DNA of 64,000 nt from an unicellular cyanobacterium SU2 (lineage in GTDB: Bacteria; Cyanobacteriota; Cyanobacteriia; Cyanobacteriales; Microcystaceae), in the NCBI GenBank assembly GCA_002110465.1, contig NEED01000023.1, positions 333,297-397,296 of the forward strand. Reading direction: 5' to 3'. Below, piece after piece: positions 54,177-63,915 of the stretch. Both the position numbers and the translations under genes were made by a program. Position 1 is the stretch's first letter, and the number at the start of each line of letters is the position of its first letter. Under the pieces are notes generated by a model. That model saw only the letters and a list, made by a program, of their open reading frames with translations, was not told the DNA's origin and searched no databases.

Positions 54177-57100
54177 ATGAGTAATAATTTGAGTCTTGAT
54201 TTTGCCCGCACCAATGTTATTGATGTTTTAACTCGTTTTGCGTCTGACCCGTCGTTTGCTGAGAAATTGAGCCAGGTTTTTGAAACTGAAGTCTCATCCA
54301 ACGACTTTTTGGCAGCATTGAAGACGTTACCGGAAATCGAGGTTCTATCTGATGATCAATTAAATGGTGCATTGGGGGCATATTCTAAGGAAACAAGCAA
54401 AATTTACTTGTCAGAAACCTTAGTTAAAGGTGATCCCAAGGAAATAGAGTTAGTATTATTTGAGGAAATTGGGCATTACCTAGATTCGGTGGTGAACGAC
54501 ACAGATACACCAGGGGATGAAGGGGAATTATTCGCCAAGACGGTTTTAGGGGAAGAGCTTGATATCGCCACATTACAAACCCTGAGAACCGAAAATGACT
54601 GGGCAGTAATTAATATCGGAGATAATCAAATTTCTATAGAACAAGCTGTATCTGCTGATCCCACCATTCCAGAAATAAAATATAGTGATGGAACCGTTAT
54701 TCCAATTGAATATCGAGCCTTTACGGGTTCATTATTTCACACTCAACCAGGCGAGAGTCGCGCTATTACATTTCGAGATGTTGCTCAAGGGGCACTCGGT
54801 AACTGCTATTTAATGGCAGCTTTGGCAGAAATTGCTCAGCATAACCCAGACGCAATTAATGGCATCATTGAAACTATTTCTGGTAGTACCAATTATTCGG
54901 TAACTATTGATGGAACTGATATAGAGATCAACAATAATCTTCCCGTCATAAATAATCCTGGATATACAAACGATGGAAATAGTATTTTTGCTGAATTTGC
55001 GTTTTCTGATGGTTCTCAATCTTGGGAAGAAGGATGGGTCGCTCTTATTGAAAAAAGCTATGCGATAGTCAACTCACAACAAGATTTAGGTGGACCCGGA
55101 ACTTATACTGAAGGAGTAAACTCCTACTCAACAATTGAAAGTGGTAACGCTGCAAGAGCCGTACTTGATTTTGTAGCAGGAACTAAAACCACTACGCGGA
55201 TAAACAACGAATTGAGTAGTGATGACATCCACTCTTTACTTTCGGACAATACACGACCAACTTTTTTAAATACAATTGGTGATGGTAAAAAGAAAAACCT
55301 TGCCGGAGCAGGTTTAGCAGGAAATCATGCCTATACTGTGATTGGGTATCAAGCAAGCACCCAAACTTATCGCTTATTTAATCCTTGGAATAGCGATGGA
55401 ACAAACTCTGATGGTGTTATTGGTCGTTTTGTTGATGTAACAATTGAACAAATACGCGAAGCTGGAAGTTCGATTGACCAGGTTGATTTTTCTAGTTTAA
55501 ATCTATGGAATGGTGGTGGTTCAGCTAGTGTTCTTAAAGCACCTACAGATATTTTAATTTATGACCTTCCTTTAGAATTTCGTAAAGCTGATGGGTTATC
55601 AATTGGCCAAATTTGGGCTCATGATCCCAATGGGTGGACTGATTTGAGATCAGTAAAATTTTGGTTAGAATCTCCATCAGGTACTCGTATTGACCTGGCT
55701 ACGGTTACAGATTTTTCCCCTTATACAGAGAATAACAACTGGGGCGATGTCAACGATTTATTTTTCTCTGAATCTACTCTAAATAATCTTTCTGTTGGTT
55801 CTGGTTCCTACACACTCAAAGCCCAAGCGGAAGATCAATCAGGATTACAGGGCAATGTCTACAGTCAAGAAATTAATATTGTTGGTAACTTAGCCCCTGA
55901 AGCCTTATCTATTTTTGACGTACCAACTTCTGTTCTTGATAATGAAAATTTAGTTATTGACCAAATCTGGGCAAAGGACTTGGATGGTTGGCAAGATATC
56001 GCTCGTATTGACTATTGGATGTTTGACCCCTCTGGAAGGCTGATTGAACTAAGAGATAGCACCCAGTTTTTTGCTTGGAGTGAAAATAATCTTTGGGCTG
56101 GGACTAATGCAATTTCTTTCACTCCATCAGAATATGCAACGGGAGGAACAGGGATCTATACTTTCCGCGCCCAAGTTTTTGATCGCCAGGGACAAACGAT
56201 AGAAGGAGCCGAAAGCATTTTTAGTCAGGATATCGAAGTTTTGCCCAGTAATGTCGCTCCTGGTAATGTTCTCATTTACGAGATTCCCGAAACTGTTGCT
56301 AACAATGAAAATCTAGAACTTGGTCAAATTTGGGCTTATGATCCCGACGGTTGGCAAGATATTGACTATATTGACTATTGGATTGTTTCTCCCTCTGGAC
56401 AACGTATTGAACTGAATAACAGCACGAGTTTTACTCCTTGGTCAGAAAATAATAATTGGGCCAGCACGACTTCGATCAGTTTTGCTCCTAACGAATATGC
56501 TTTAGGGGGTGATGGAGTTTACACACTCAAAGCTCAGGCGATCGATGTATCTGGAGTTGGGGGGTCTATTTTTGAAGAGGAAATCACAGTCTTTACCCCC
56601 TATGATGATGCCTACGAACTGAATAATACCCGCCAAACCGCTTACTATTTGGGTTTTGATCAAGATGTTTGGTTAAGCAATATAGATGGTCTAGCGGTAC
56701 AGGGAGATGATGACTGGTACGAAATTTATGTTGAGTCAGGCTATGAAAGATTAGTCGTTGACTTGCAATTTACTCATGCCCAAGGTGATATTGACTTAGG
56801 GGTATATGATGCTAACGGAGATTTACTCACCAGCTCTCGGGGTGTATCAGATAATGAGTCGATAGATACGGTTCTTCCCAATGCTGGGACTTACTATTTA
56901 AAAGTTTTTTATGGTGATGGGGAAAATAGCTACAACCTCAAATGGAACTCACTTCGGCGTCCTACCGACAATAACGATAGTTTTGCTGACAGTATTTTAT
57001 TAAGTGGGCAAACAACTTCTACCACAGGAAGCAACGTGGGATTTACAGGACAAACCGGAGAACCCTCTCAACAAGGGACAATCCACTCAGCCTGGTGGCA

Positions 57101-58667
57101 TTGGACGGCTCCCTCATCTGGCTCGACCACTATTGATACAAATGGCAGTGATTTCGATACCTTCTTATCGATTTTTACAGGTAATGCCGTTAATTCATTA
57201 AGTTTAGTTGGGAATGATGACGATTCCGGTGACGGGCTTGACAGCCAGGTGGTTTTCAATGCTATTGCTGGTACTACCTATCGAATCGCAGTAGATGGTT
57301 TCGCTTCGGACACTGGTAATATCACTTTGAATCTTAACCAAGAAGATTCTAATACGGGTACACCGAACGCAGACACTTTACGGGGAACAGGCCAAGCAGA
57401 TACCCTCTATGGATATGGTGGCAATGACCGTCTCTATGGATATGGTGGCAATGATGTTTTAGATGGGGGAATCGGCCATGACAGTATGTATGGGGGATGG
57501 GGTGATGACACCTACTATGTTGATAGCTGGTCAGACACGGTTGTAGAATATTCTTCGGCTGGAGGAACCGATCAGGTTAATTCTACGATTGGCTACACCC
57601 TAGGTGATCATCTAGAAAACTTAACCCTCCAAAATACTGCCTACCGTGGAGACGGTAATAGCTTAAATAATACTCTCTACGGCAATAGTTCTAATAATCG
57701 CCTTCGTGGATATGGTGGCAATGATGACCTAAGAGGGCGTGGTGGCAATGATATTTTAGATGGGGGAACAGGTAATGACAGTATGTATGGAGGATGGGGT
57801 GATGACACCTATTATGTCGATAGCTGGTCAGACACAGTTGTAGAATATTCTTCGGCTGGAGGAACCGATCAGGTCAATTCTAAGATTGGCTACACCCTGG
57901 GTGATCATCTAGAAAACTTAACCCTCGAAGGTACTGCCTACCGTGGATTCGGTAATAGCTTGAATAACCGTATCGAAGGCAACCATTCTGATAACCGCCT
58001 TCGTGGATATGGTGGCGATGATCACCTAAGAGGGCGTGGTGGCAATGACAACATACGTGGGGACGATGGCCTAGATAGGGTTTATGGTGGTAACGGTGCG
58101 GATCTGTTATTTGGAGATAATGGAAATGACTCTCTCTATGGTCAGTCTGGCAATGATAGTGTCTATGGTGGTGTTGGTCATGACTATATTTCTGGAGGAG
58201 ACGGAAATGATCAGTTATTTGGAGATAATGGAAATGACTCGCTCTATGGTCAGTCCGGAAATGACAGTCTCTATGGTGGTGTTGGTCATGACTATATTTC
58301 TGGAGGAGACGGAAATGATCAGTTAGACGGATGGTACGGGAATGATACTCTTGTCGGTGGTAATGGTGCTGATAAATTCCGATTCTTTTCCCCTAATAAT
58401 GGAGCTGATGTTATCGAGGATTTCAGATGGAATGATGAGATTTACCTTTCAACTGAATTTGGTGGTGGATTAACTGCTGGTTCCTTGCCATCTTGGAGGT
58501 TTACCATCGGTTGGAGGGCTTCCGACAGCGGCGATCGCATCATTTACAGACGCGGAAGCGGTGGTTTGTTTTTTGATCCTGATGGGACAGGAAGTGCAGC
58601 ACAGGTTCAATTTGCTCAATTGGATAGTGGTTTAAATTTAACCGCTAGTGATTTTGTCGTATTTTAG
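54177..58667 (+). CDS. Calpain-like cysteine protease with Ig-like, PPC and RTX domains (1496 residues)
   Basis: Residues 1-160 are the N-terminal module shared with the protein at 6494, with E96-E-I-G-H100 and GDEG. Residues 190-440 are a calpain (C2) catalytic domain with all three residues in context: C210 in GALGNCYLMAAL, H384 in AGNHAYTVIGY and N402 in LFNPWNSDG. Three repeats of about 115 residues (IYDLPLE, IFDVPTS, IYEIPET starts at ~457, 574 and 694) look Ig-like. A pre-peptidase C-terminal (PPC) domain follows at ~810-925 and a second PPC-like domain at ~930-1055. From 1062 to 1403 are RTX calcium-binding repeats, then a C-terminal secretion-like end. It is probably secreted by a type I system; no exporter is near. 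Substrates are unknown. Confidence 0.92.
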   Translation: MSNNLSLDFARTNVIDVLTRFASDPSFAEKLSQVFETEVSSNDFLAALKTLPEIEVLSDDQLNGALGAYSKETSKIYLSETLVKGDPKEIELVLFEEIGHYLDSVVNDTDTPGDEGELFAKTVLGEELDIATLQTLRTENDWAVINIGDNQISIEQAVSADPTIPEIKYSDGTVIPIEYRAFTGSLFHTQPGESRAITFRDVAQGALGNCYLMAALAEIAQHNPDAINGIIETISGSTNYSVTIDGTDIEINNNLPVINNPGYTNDGNSIFAEFAFSDGSQSWEEGWVALIEKSYAIVNSQQDLGGPGTYTEGVNSYSTIESGNAARAVLDFVAGTKTTTRINNELSSDDIHSLLSDNTRPTFLNTIGDGKKKNLAGAGLAGNHAYTVIGYQASTQTYRLFNPWNSDGTNSDGVIGRFVDVTIEQIREAGSSIDQVDFSSLNLWNGGGSASVLKAPTDILIYDLPLEFRKADGLSIGQIWAHDPNGWTDLRSVKFWLESPSGTRIDLATVTDFSPYTENNNWGDVNDLFFSESTLNNLSVGSGSYTLKAQAEDQSGLQGNVYSQEINIVGNLAPEALSIFDVPTSVLDNENLVIDQIWAKDLDGWQDIARIDYWMFDPSGRLIELRDSTQFFAWSENNLWAGTNAISFTPSEYATGGTGIYTFRAQVFDRQGQTIEGAESIFSQDIEVLPSNVAPGNVLIYEIPETVANNENLELGQIWAYDPDGWQDIDYIDYWIVSPSGQRIELNNSTSFTPWSENNNWASTTSISFAPNEYALGGDGVYTLKAQAIDVSGVGGSIFEEEITVFTPYDDAYELNNTRQTAYYLGFDQDVWLSNIDGLAVQGDDDWYEIYVESGYERLVVDLQFTHAQGDIDLGVYDANGDLLTSSRGVSDNESIDTVLPNAGTYYLKVFYGDGENSYNLKWNSLRRPTDNNDSFADSILLSGQTTSTTGSNVGFTGQTGEPSQQGTIHSAWWHWTAPSSGSTTIDTNGSDFDTFLSIFTGNAVNSLSLVGNDDDSGDGLDSQVVFNAIAGTTYRIAVDGFASDTGNITLNLNQEDSNTGTPNADTLRGTGQADTLYGYGGNDRLYGYGGNDVLDGGIGHDSMYGGWGDDTYYVDSWSDTVVEYSSAGGTDQVNSTIGYTLGDHLENLTLQNTAYRGDGNSLNNTLYGNSSNNRLRGYGGNDDLRGRGGNDILDGGTGNDSMYGGWGDDTYYVDSWSDTVVEYSSAGGTDQVNSKIGYTLGDHLENLTLEGTAYRGFGNSLNNRIEGNHSDNRLRGYGGDDHLRGRGGNDNIRGDDGLDRVYGGNGADLLFGDNGNDSLYGQSGNDSVYGGVGHDYISGGDGNDQLFGDNGNDSLYGQSGNDSLYGGVGHDYISGGDGNDQLDGWYGNDTLVGGNGADKFRFFSPNNGADVIEDFRWNDEIYLSTEFGGGLTAGSLPSWRFTIGWRASDSGDRIIYRRGSGGLFFDPDGTGSAAQVQFAQLDSGLNLTASDFVVF
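57418..58011 (+). repeat. Tandem 297-base repeat in the RTX region
   Basis: Two copies of a 99-codon unit, each with YGGWGDDTYYVDSWSDTVVE and ENLTL, separated by 297 bases. Confidence 0.9.
58107..58322 (+). repeat. Tandem 108-base repeat in the RTX region
   Basis: Two nearly identical copies of a 36-codon unit (LFGDNGNDSLYGQSGNDS, YGGVGHDYISGGDGNDQ). Confidence 0.9.
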
Positions 58668-59051
58668 GACACTCTGGCGATCAGCAATTGGAATCGAGGC
58701 GATCGCCAAGGTCAAACCAAATGCCTTAGAAAGGTTATAGATTAAGGGAATAAGCCAGTAATAGTAAAAACGTATTAAACTTAACCTGACATCTTGCAGC
58801 AGTACCAGAAAACTTAATGACTAAAAGCCAGACAGTCACTTCTTACGTTGTTAGACTTACAATAAAATCCTGTTGCTATCCCCCCTAGGGGGGATGCCTA
58901 TCCTCACTAGCTAGTTTGATGTTTGATCGCAGATGCAAGATATGAGTTAACGCTGACTAGCAGTCAACAATGAGGTGAGTCATAATAAGGTCAAAGTCCT
59001 AGTCTTTTCCATGACAGGTCAGTGAGTCACTTAAATCCTAATACCTAACCA
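58668..59051. other. Intergenic region before the MCE operon
   Basis: It holds two HIP1-like GCGATCGC-type sites and one perfect 18-base palindrome at 58878. No gene, clear terminator or promoter was recognised. Confidence 0.4.
58878..58895. repeat. Perfect 18-base palindrome
   Basis: ATCCCCCCTAGGGGGGAT is a perfect palindrome that stands out in this AT-rich region. It could be an operator or an extragenic repeat; no T run follows. Confidence 0.6.
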
Positions 59052-59837
59052 ATGGCAAAAGAACCGTTAATTGAACTAAAGGGAGTTAGTAAAGCCTTTG
59101 GCGATCACGTCATTCTTGATCAAATTGACTTAACCATTTATCGGGGAGAAGCCTTAGTAATTATCGGACCGTCAGGAACGGGTAAGTCCACGATTTTAAG
59201 GCTTATGGCTGGATTAATGCCGATAGATGCTGGAGAAATCTATATAAAAGGAAAACTACGCAAAGGCTTGATCGAAGATGGCAATAAACCGATGCGAATT
59301 GCTCTGGTTTTCCAGCAAGCAGCCCTTTTTGATTCTCTCAACGTTGATGAAAATGTTGGGTTTTTCCTCTACGAACATTCCAAACTACCCCGTCAAAAAA
59401 TCCGTCAATTAGTTGAGGCTAAATTAGCGATGGTTGGGTTACAAGGAATGGCTGATCGCTACCCGTCTCAACTTTCTGGGGGGATGCGTAAGCGAGTTAG
59501 TTTTGCGAGAGCTTTAATTGCCGATCCTGATAATCCAGCCGATAACCCTGAAATTGTTCTCTACGATGAACCCACAGCCGGATTAGACCCGATTTCCTCC
59601 ACAATTATTGAAGATTTAGTGCGCCGTCTTCAAAAAGCCTCTGGGGGATGTGACACCTATGTTATGGTCAGTCACCAAGATAGTACCATCCGCCGAACTG
59701 CTGATCGCGTAATTTTTCTCTATGGCGGTAAAATCCAATGGGAAGGAACGGTTGACGAGATTAATGGCACTAATAATCCTCTGATGCGCCAATTTTTTAG
59801 TGCCAGTGTTGAAGGCCCCATTCGAGTCATCGATTAA
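59052..59837 (+). CDS. ABC ATPase of an MCE lipid-transport system (MlaF type)
   Basis: Protein of 261 residues. Walker A IIGPSGTGKSTILRLMAGLM, Q-loop VFQQAALFDSLNVDENVGFF (the form typical for MlaF), signature LSGGMRKRVSFARAL and Walker B IVLYDEPTAGLDP, with H-loop MVSHQD. The gene is followed 80 bases later by an MCE-domain gene, the usual pair in cyanobacteria. Together with a permease (MlaE, not in this window) it should move lipids between plasma and outer membrane or to the thylakoids. Confidence 0.9.
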   Translation: MAKEPLIELKGVSKAFGDHVILDQIDLTIYRGEALVIIGPSGTGKSTILRLMAGLMPIDAGEIYIKGKLRKGLIEDGNKPMRIALVFQQAALFDSLNVDENVGFFLYEHSKLPRQKIRQLVEAKLAMVGLQGMADRYPSQLSGGMRKRVSFARALIADPDNPADNPEIVLYDEPTAGLDPISSTIIEDLVRRLQKASGGCDTYVMVSHQDSTIRRTADRVIFLYGGKIQWEGTVDEINGTNNPLMRQFFSASVEGPIRVID

Positions 59838-59917
59838 GCTATATAGGAAGAAATTTACCAGATGAAACATATCTGAGTAATTGTCCTTCATATTCTTAGA
59901 CAAAGTGAGGAGAAACC

Positions 59918-61348
59918 ATGCTACGAATGCGAACCCTTCAAGAAGGCTCAGTGGGCTTATTTGCTCTGTTGGGACTGATTCTGTTTGGAGGACTGGTAAT
60001 TTGGTTACGTGGGGGAGTCTTGGGTCAAAAAACCTATCAAATTCAGGCGACCTTTAAAGATGTTAGCGGCTTACAAATTGGGGCTCCTGTGCGTTATCGA
60101 GGGGTAGCTGTGGGAAAAATTCTTGACCTTCAACCGGGAAGCAATGGAGTTAAAGTATTTCTTGAACTATCTTCTACGGATTTACGGATTCCCAAAAATT
60201 CTAAAGTACAAATTAACCGTTATGGACTCATCGGGGAAGCATCGGTAGATATTACTCCCTCAAGAACCCTTTCTGATCAAGCATTGGCTATTGACCCCAC
60301 CAGTGCTGAATGTCCCGATAAAAATCTGATTATTTGTAACAATGATGCAATTACAGGTGAGACAGGTTCCCAATTAGTAGAAGCCCTAACTAAACTCAGT
60401 AACGCTTACAGTGACCCTGAATTTGTTCAAAATCTTAGTGATGCCTTTGCTAGTGTCTCCGTTGCTGGGGGAAAAGTCGCTAAACTAACCGATGAATTCC
60501 GTCTTTTTTCTAAAACTGCCCGTCAAGAAATTGGCGGAACTTCTGAAGCTCTTGGCAGTATTAATCAGGCTGCTCAAGATGCGTCTCAATTAATGCGTAA
60601 TGTTAATACAGTAGTTGCTGAAAACCGTAATGATCTCAATCGCGTGATTAATAATACGGCGAATTTAGTGGCTAATTTAGATGGGTTAGTGGCTGAAAAT
60701 CGCGGTAATGTTATTAATACTTTAAATAGTTTAGAAAAAACCAGTGATGAGGTGCGAACAGTTGCTATTGGCTTAGGCAAAACGGTTAATGAAGTTAATA
60801 AAGGACTTGATGCACTAGATACTCAACAAATTGCTAGGGATTTAGAAACCTTAATGGCTAATGCCTCTGAAATGTCTGCTAATTTACGAGATGTTTCGAG
60901 ATCAATTAATGATCCTCAAGTGATTTTAACGGTTCAAAAAACCCTAGATTCAGCACGGGTTACTTTTGAAAATGCCCAAAAAATTACCTCAGATGTAGAA
61001 GAATTAACGGGAGATCCTACCTTTCGTGATAATGTGCGTAAGTTAATTAATGGTTTGGGTAATTTAGTTTCCTTTACCAATCAATTAGAACAACAAGTCT
61101 ATACGGCTCAACTGATGGACTCAGTGACGGCACAATTAGAATATAATATGAATATGCAACGGCGTTTAGCTAATGGAGAAACCCCCAAAGAAAAACAAAC
61201 TTCTTCGGCTAAGAAAAAAGCGAATCCCGTTACTTTCCCTGTGTCGCCCGCTAGAGCATCAGTTCAACAATTTAATAACCCTTTTTCAATCGTTTCTCCC
61301 CCTAAAAATACTCAAAATGATCAGAAGGAGCCAAATAAAAATAATTGA
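59918..61348 (+). CDS. MCE/MlaD-domain substrate-binding protein
   Basis: Protein of 476 residues. A single N-terminal transmembrane helix (VGLFALLGLILFGGLVIWLR) is followed by the MCE domain (ATFKDVSGLQIGAPVRYRGV to LIGEASVDITPS, residues 43-125). The rest, to residue 400, is a long helical stretch with regular Asn/Leu spacing that in MCE proteins forms a tube or bridge across the periplasm. The last 60 residues are low complexity. It forms an operon with the ATPase before it. Confidence 0.9.
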   Translation: MLRMRTLQEGSVGLFALLGLILFGGLVIWLRGGVLGQKTYQIQATFKDVSGLQIGAPVRYRGVAVGKILDLQPGSNGVKVFLELSSTDLRIPKNSKVQINRYGLIGEASVDITPSRTLSDQALAIDPTSAECPDKNLIICNNDAITGETGSQLVEALTKLSNAYSDPEFVQNLSDAFASVSVAGGKVAKLTDEFRLFSKTARQEIGGTSEALGSINQAAQDASQLMRNVNTVVAENRNDLNRVINNTANLVANLDGLVAENRGNVINTLNSLEKTSDEVRTVAIGLGKTVNEVNKGLDALDTQQIARDLETLMANASEMSANLRDVSRSINDPQVILTVQKTLDSARVTFENAQKITSDVEELTGDPTFRDNVRKLINGLGNLVSFTNQLEQQVYTAQLMDSVTAQLEYNMNMQRRLANGETPKEKQTSSAKKKANPVTFPVSPARASVQQFNNPFSIVSPPKNTQNDQKEPNKNN

Positions 61349-61369
61349 TATGAATTTGAGGATTAAACA

Positions 61370-61567
61370 ATGGAAAATTCTACCAATGAAGTTAAGAAAA
61401 TTTCGGCTCAATTGTTAGCTGGTCTCTTAGCTAATCCCCATATTTACGCTAATTTAAGTGATGAAGGTAGCCAAGGACAACAAGAACAAAAATTGATTTT
61501 AACGGCTATTGAAATGGCAGAAAACTTAATAAAAAAAGTTGAACAACGTCATGATCAATTAAGATGA
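61370..61567 (+). CDS. Conserved small helical protein of 65 residues, intact copy
   Basis: The frame reads MENSTNEVKKISAQLLAGLL, then ANPHIYANLSDEG, then SQGQQEQKLILTAIEMAENL. GAGGA precedes the ATG at eight bases. A remnant of the same gene is fused to TnpB at 27 kb, which confirms that the family is real. It is 21 bases after the MCE gene and may be co-transcribed, and it is convergent with the DUF389 fragment. No known domain; function is unknown. Confidence 0.7.
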   Translation: MENSTNEVKKISAQLLAGLLANPHIYANLSDEGSQGQQEQKLILTAIEMAENLIKKVEQRHDQLR

Positions 61568-61581
61568 TTAGTTTAAGATAA

Positions 61582-62043
61582 TTAATTTTCAGTATTAGGA
61601 GAAACATCAATCTCGTATTCTAAAATCTCAATTGGCAAGACTCGAACCTTTAAATAAATGGGTTCTTTAACTTGTTTTGAAATGAATTTTCGAGATTTTT
61701 TGAGTCTATGCTTAACATTGGCTCTATCAACTTCTCCAGTGTGTGCAATAACCTCAAGAATGACTAAAACTTCCGCTCCTTGAAGTTTAACTTTAACCGA
61801 CTCAATCAAATGTTGATCAGACTGATGAACATATAAATAAATAGCATGGCGAATACGATTTTCGATAATTATTTCTTGAAAGGAAAAATTAACCTGACTT
61901 TTGATATTCTGTTTTCTCAAATCTAAGTTAATTTTAAGAAAGTACAAGCTTTCAGTTTGAGCAATCTTTATATCCGAAGAATTGATCAATATGTCAGTGA
62001 TGCTATATCTGTTGAGGAAGGGTTTTCCCTCCCTCTGATTCAT
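61582..62043 (-). pseudogene. DUF389 C-terminal domain fragment
   Basis: From NFSFQEIIIENRIRHAIYLY onward the 100 C-terminal residues match the full DUF389 protein at 26130 (VDRANVK, YLKVRVLPIEILEYE). The transmembrane part is missing; instead the frame begins with ~50 unrelated residues (MNQREGKPFLNRYSITD). Without the membrane core it cannot work like the parent. It may be a soluble stand-alone domain, but a remnant is more likely. Confidence 0.75.
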
Positions 62044-62222
62044 TAAACCTTTCTAAGTAGGTAGGTGTAATTCAACATACACTAGAAAAGTTCGTACTTC
62101 GGCTTCGCTCAAGACTAAGTTGTCAGGGCTTAAGTATCCCACGATGTAACACTTTCTTGCTCTAAAGAGCTTACGACAAACCTTCGTTTATTGATACCCA
62201 CTTACTTATTACTCAGTAAGAT

Positions 62223-63215
62223 TTACTTAACAAACTTAGGCATCATGTCTGCGGCAGTAAATAGTCCATAAATACCTCGACGATGTAACGCCATACCTGC
62301 CTTAAGATAACCAAAAGCCGGTCCGCAAACATTAGCTGCCATACTGGTTTCATCTCCTAACGTAAAGGTATGGGTAGAAATTTTTCCCTCAAAGGTGCGT
62401 CCGGTTACTTTAACATTAGTGCTTAAAGGTTTCTTGGGGTTGCGAGTATCCACCACACCCCCAACTGTTACCCGATCTCGATCGCAAATTCCCGCCAATT
62501 CCAGCATAATATCATCGGCGTGTTCCATATTTTCTAGGGTTAAAATACCATTGGTTTTGTCTAAAAATGCTTCTACCTCAGCATCACTCATTCCCCTCGC
62601 TGTCTCTACATCAAACCCTGGCAAATGAGCGATATCTTCCCGAATCGTAGCCCGATAAGCTTCCCAGTTAGCAATCCCTACGCCAAAAGTAATTTTAACA
62701 CTATGAATCTCAGCGTAACTTTGGGCTGCTATCGTTGCAGCGGCGGTGAGTAACCCAGGAGTCGCACCACATCCGGTGAGGTAGGTAATTCCTGCCTGGG
62801 CTAACTCGTCTTTTATCTGTAATAATTGTTCTACTGCACTGGTACGCTTGAGGGCATCTACTAAAACTCCTCGCCATCCTGACCCGATAAATTGCTTAGC
62901 CACATCCGCCATAAAGGTATTAGGAAGGTTGGGTAAAGCTAAGAAATAGCCATCAACTGCCTTAGTTTCGAGTAAGTCTTGAATGCTGTTGTTACTGAGG
63001 GCTCCGTAGGGATCACAATAGCCAATTGATCCCTGATCATAATAGGCGGCGATCGCTTGATCAGGATCTAATCCCGTTTCACAATAAGCATAACCTTTGA
63101 GATCTGCTGTAGCTACCCAGGTCATTTCTTGTTTGGGGTTCAGAATTCGGGCTGCCGCTTGTCCGAGTCCTCCAAATCCTAATATCCCAACTTTAATCGT
63201 ACTATTCATCTTCAT
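62223..63215 (-). CDS. Saccharopine-dehydrogenase-like NAD(P)-dependent oxidoreductase
   Basis: Protein of 330 residues. The Rossmann start [20 protein letters not shown] has the GxGxxG form. Next come blocks known in cyanobacterial proteins annotated as saccharopine dehydrogenase-like: [37 protein letters not shown] and [16 protein letters not shown]. The C-terminal part [20 protein letters not shown] is typical. It is monocistronic. The reaction is not established. The family is distinct from true lysine-pathway enzymes, and calls such as carboxynorspermidine dehydrogenase would be guesses. Confidence 0.8.
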   Translation of the reverse strand: MKMNSTIKVGILGFGGLGQAAARILNPKQEMTWVATADLKGYAYCETGLDPDQAIAAYYDQGSIGYCDPYGALSNNSIQDLLETKAVDGYFLALPNLPNTFMADVAKQFIGSGWRGVLVDALKRTSAVEQLLQIKDELAQAGITYLTGCGATPGLLTAAATIAAQSYAEIHSVKITFGVGIANWEAYRATIREDIAHLPGFDVETARGMSDAEVEAFLDKTNGILTLENMEHADDIMLELAGICDRDRVTVGGVVDTRNPKKPLSTNVKVTGRTFEGKISTHTFTLGDETSMAANVCGPAFGYLKAGMALHRRGIYGLFTAADMMPKFVK

Positions 63216-63346
63216 TATTTGTGTCTCTCACTATTCCATTCATCTTTTATTATCAAGGTTTTGGGGAATGGTTTTTGTAATGGAATAATAACAAAGTAGC
63301 TAAACTAATAATTAATAACAGACTAAAGCCTGATTCTACAGCACAA

Positions 63347-63364
63347 AGTCCGCGAAGGCGGACT
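63347..63364. repeat. Perfect hairpin AGTCCGC-GAAG-GCGGACT
   Basis: A seven-base perfect stem with a GAAG tetraloop. It is the inverted counterpart of the hairpin at 49222-49239. Confidence 0.8.
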
Positions 63365-63375
63365 AAATTAATAGG

Positions 63376-63605
63376 TTAGGTAGGCAACCTTTGTTTGTAT
63401 CGTTTAACTCTTGCCGAGTTCAAGTCCATTATTTGTAACAGCTTAGCATAACTGATCGTGTAGAACCCTAAATCTTCACCATTTTGTAGAAGTAAACAGC
63501 GATTTCTTAACCCCTTTAAATCTAATGAGAATCGAATTTTATTCAAGGCTTTGTTAACTAAATTTCATGACATGAAATCTATCAAGAACAATTGATGAAT
63601 GGTAT
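63376..63605 (-). pseudogene. ISL3-family transposase remnant
   Basis: On the minus strand SSIVLDRFHVMK (63586-63563), the conserved DRFHVMK block of ISL3 transposases, is followed after a frameshift by LVNKALNKIRFSLDLKGLRN and RCLLLQNGEDLGFYTISYAK, ending KRYKQRLPT with a stop. Only about 75 codons remain out of roughly 400-550. Confidence 0.75.
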
Positions 63606-63717
63606 CTGTCTCTTTTCCACAGTAATTAAAACTCACTTTTAAGTTTAATAACAGCTTCTAACAGTAATATTTAGTCAATTTAATCAGGAATCTAGGTAAA
63701 AGTCCCTTCCACACTAA

Positions 63718-63915
63718 TTGATAAATTGTTTAAGCTACATTGTCCCACACGATACTGAAAGAGCCGGGCGTTCTAGGGAAAGAGGAGGTTCCGGGTTAGG
63801 ATTATTGATCCCTAAAGCAATCGTACTTGCCCATAATGGTACAATCCAAGTGAAAAGCACCATTGGTAAAGGAAGCCTATTTATCCTTCAGTTACCGATT
63901 TTAGGTCAATTTTAA
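63718..63915 (+). pseudogene. Histidine-kinase C-terminal fragment
   Basis: The reading RERGGSGLGLLIPKAIVLAH then NGTIQVKSTIGKGSLFILQL is the end of a HATPase_c domain with the G2 box GGSGLGL. The rest of the kinase (H box, N box, G1) is absent; upstream sequence is degenerate. It is a leftover of a two-component sensor. Confidence 0.7.

Noticed and set aside
61636-61650. tRNA-like T-loop string ACTCGAACC
   Set aside because: It is coding sequence for RVLPIEI of the DUF389 fragment, with a matching copy in the full DUF389 gene. No cloverleaf forms. No tRNA or rRNA gene was found in the window.
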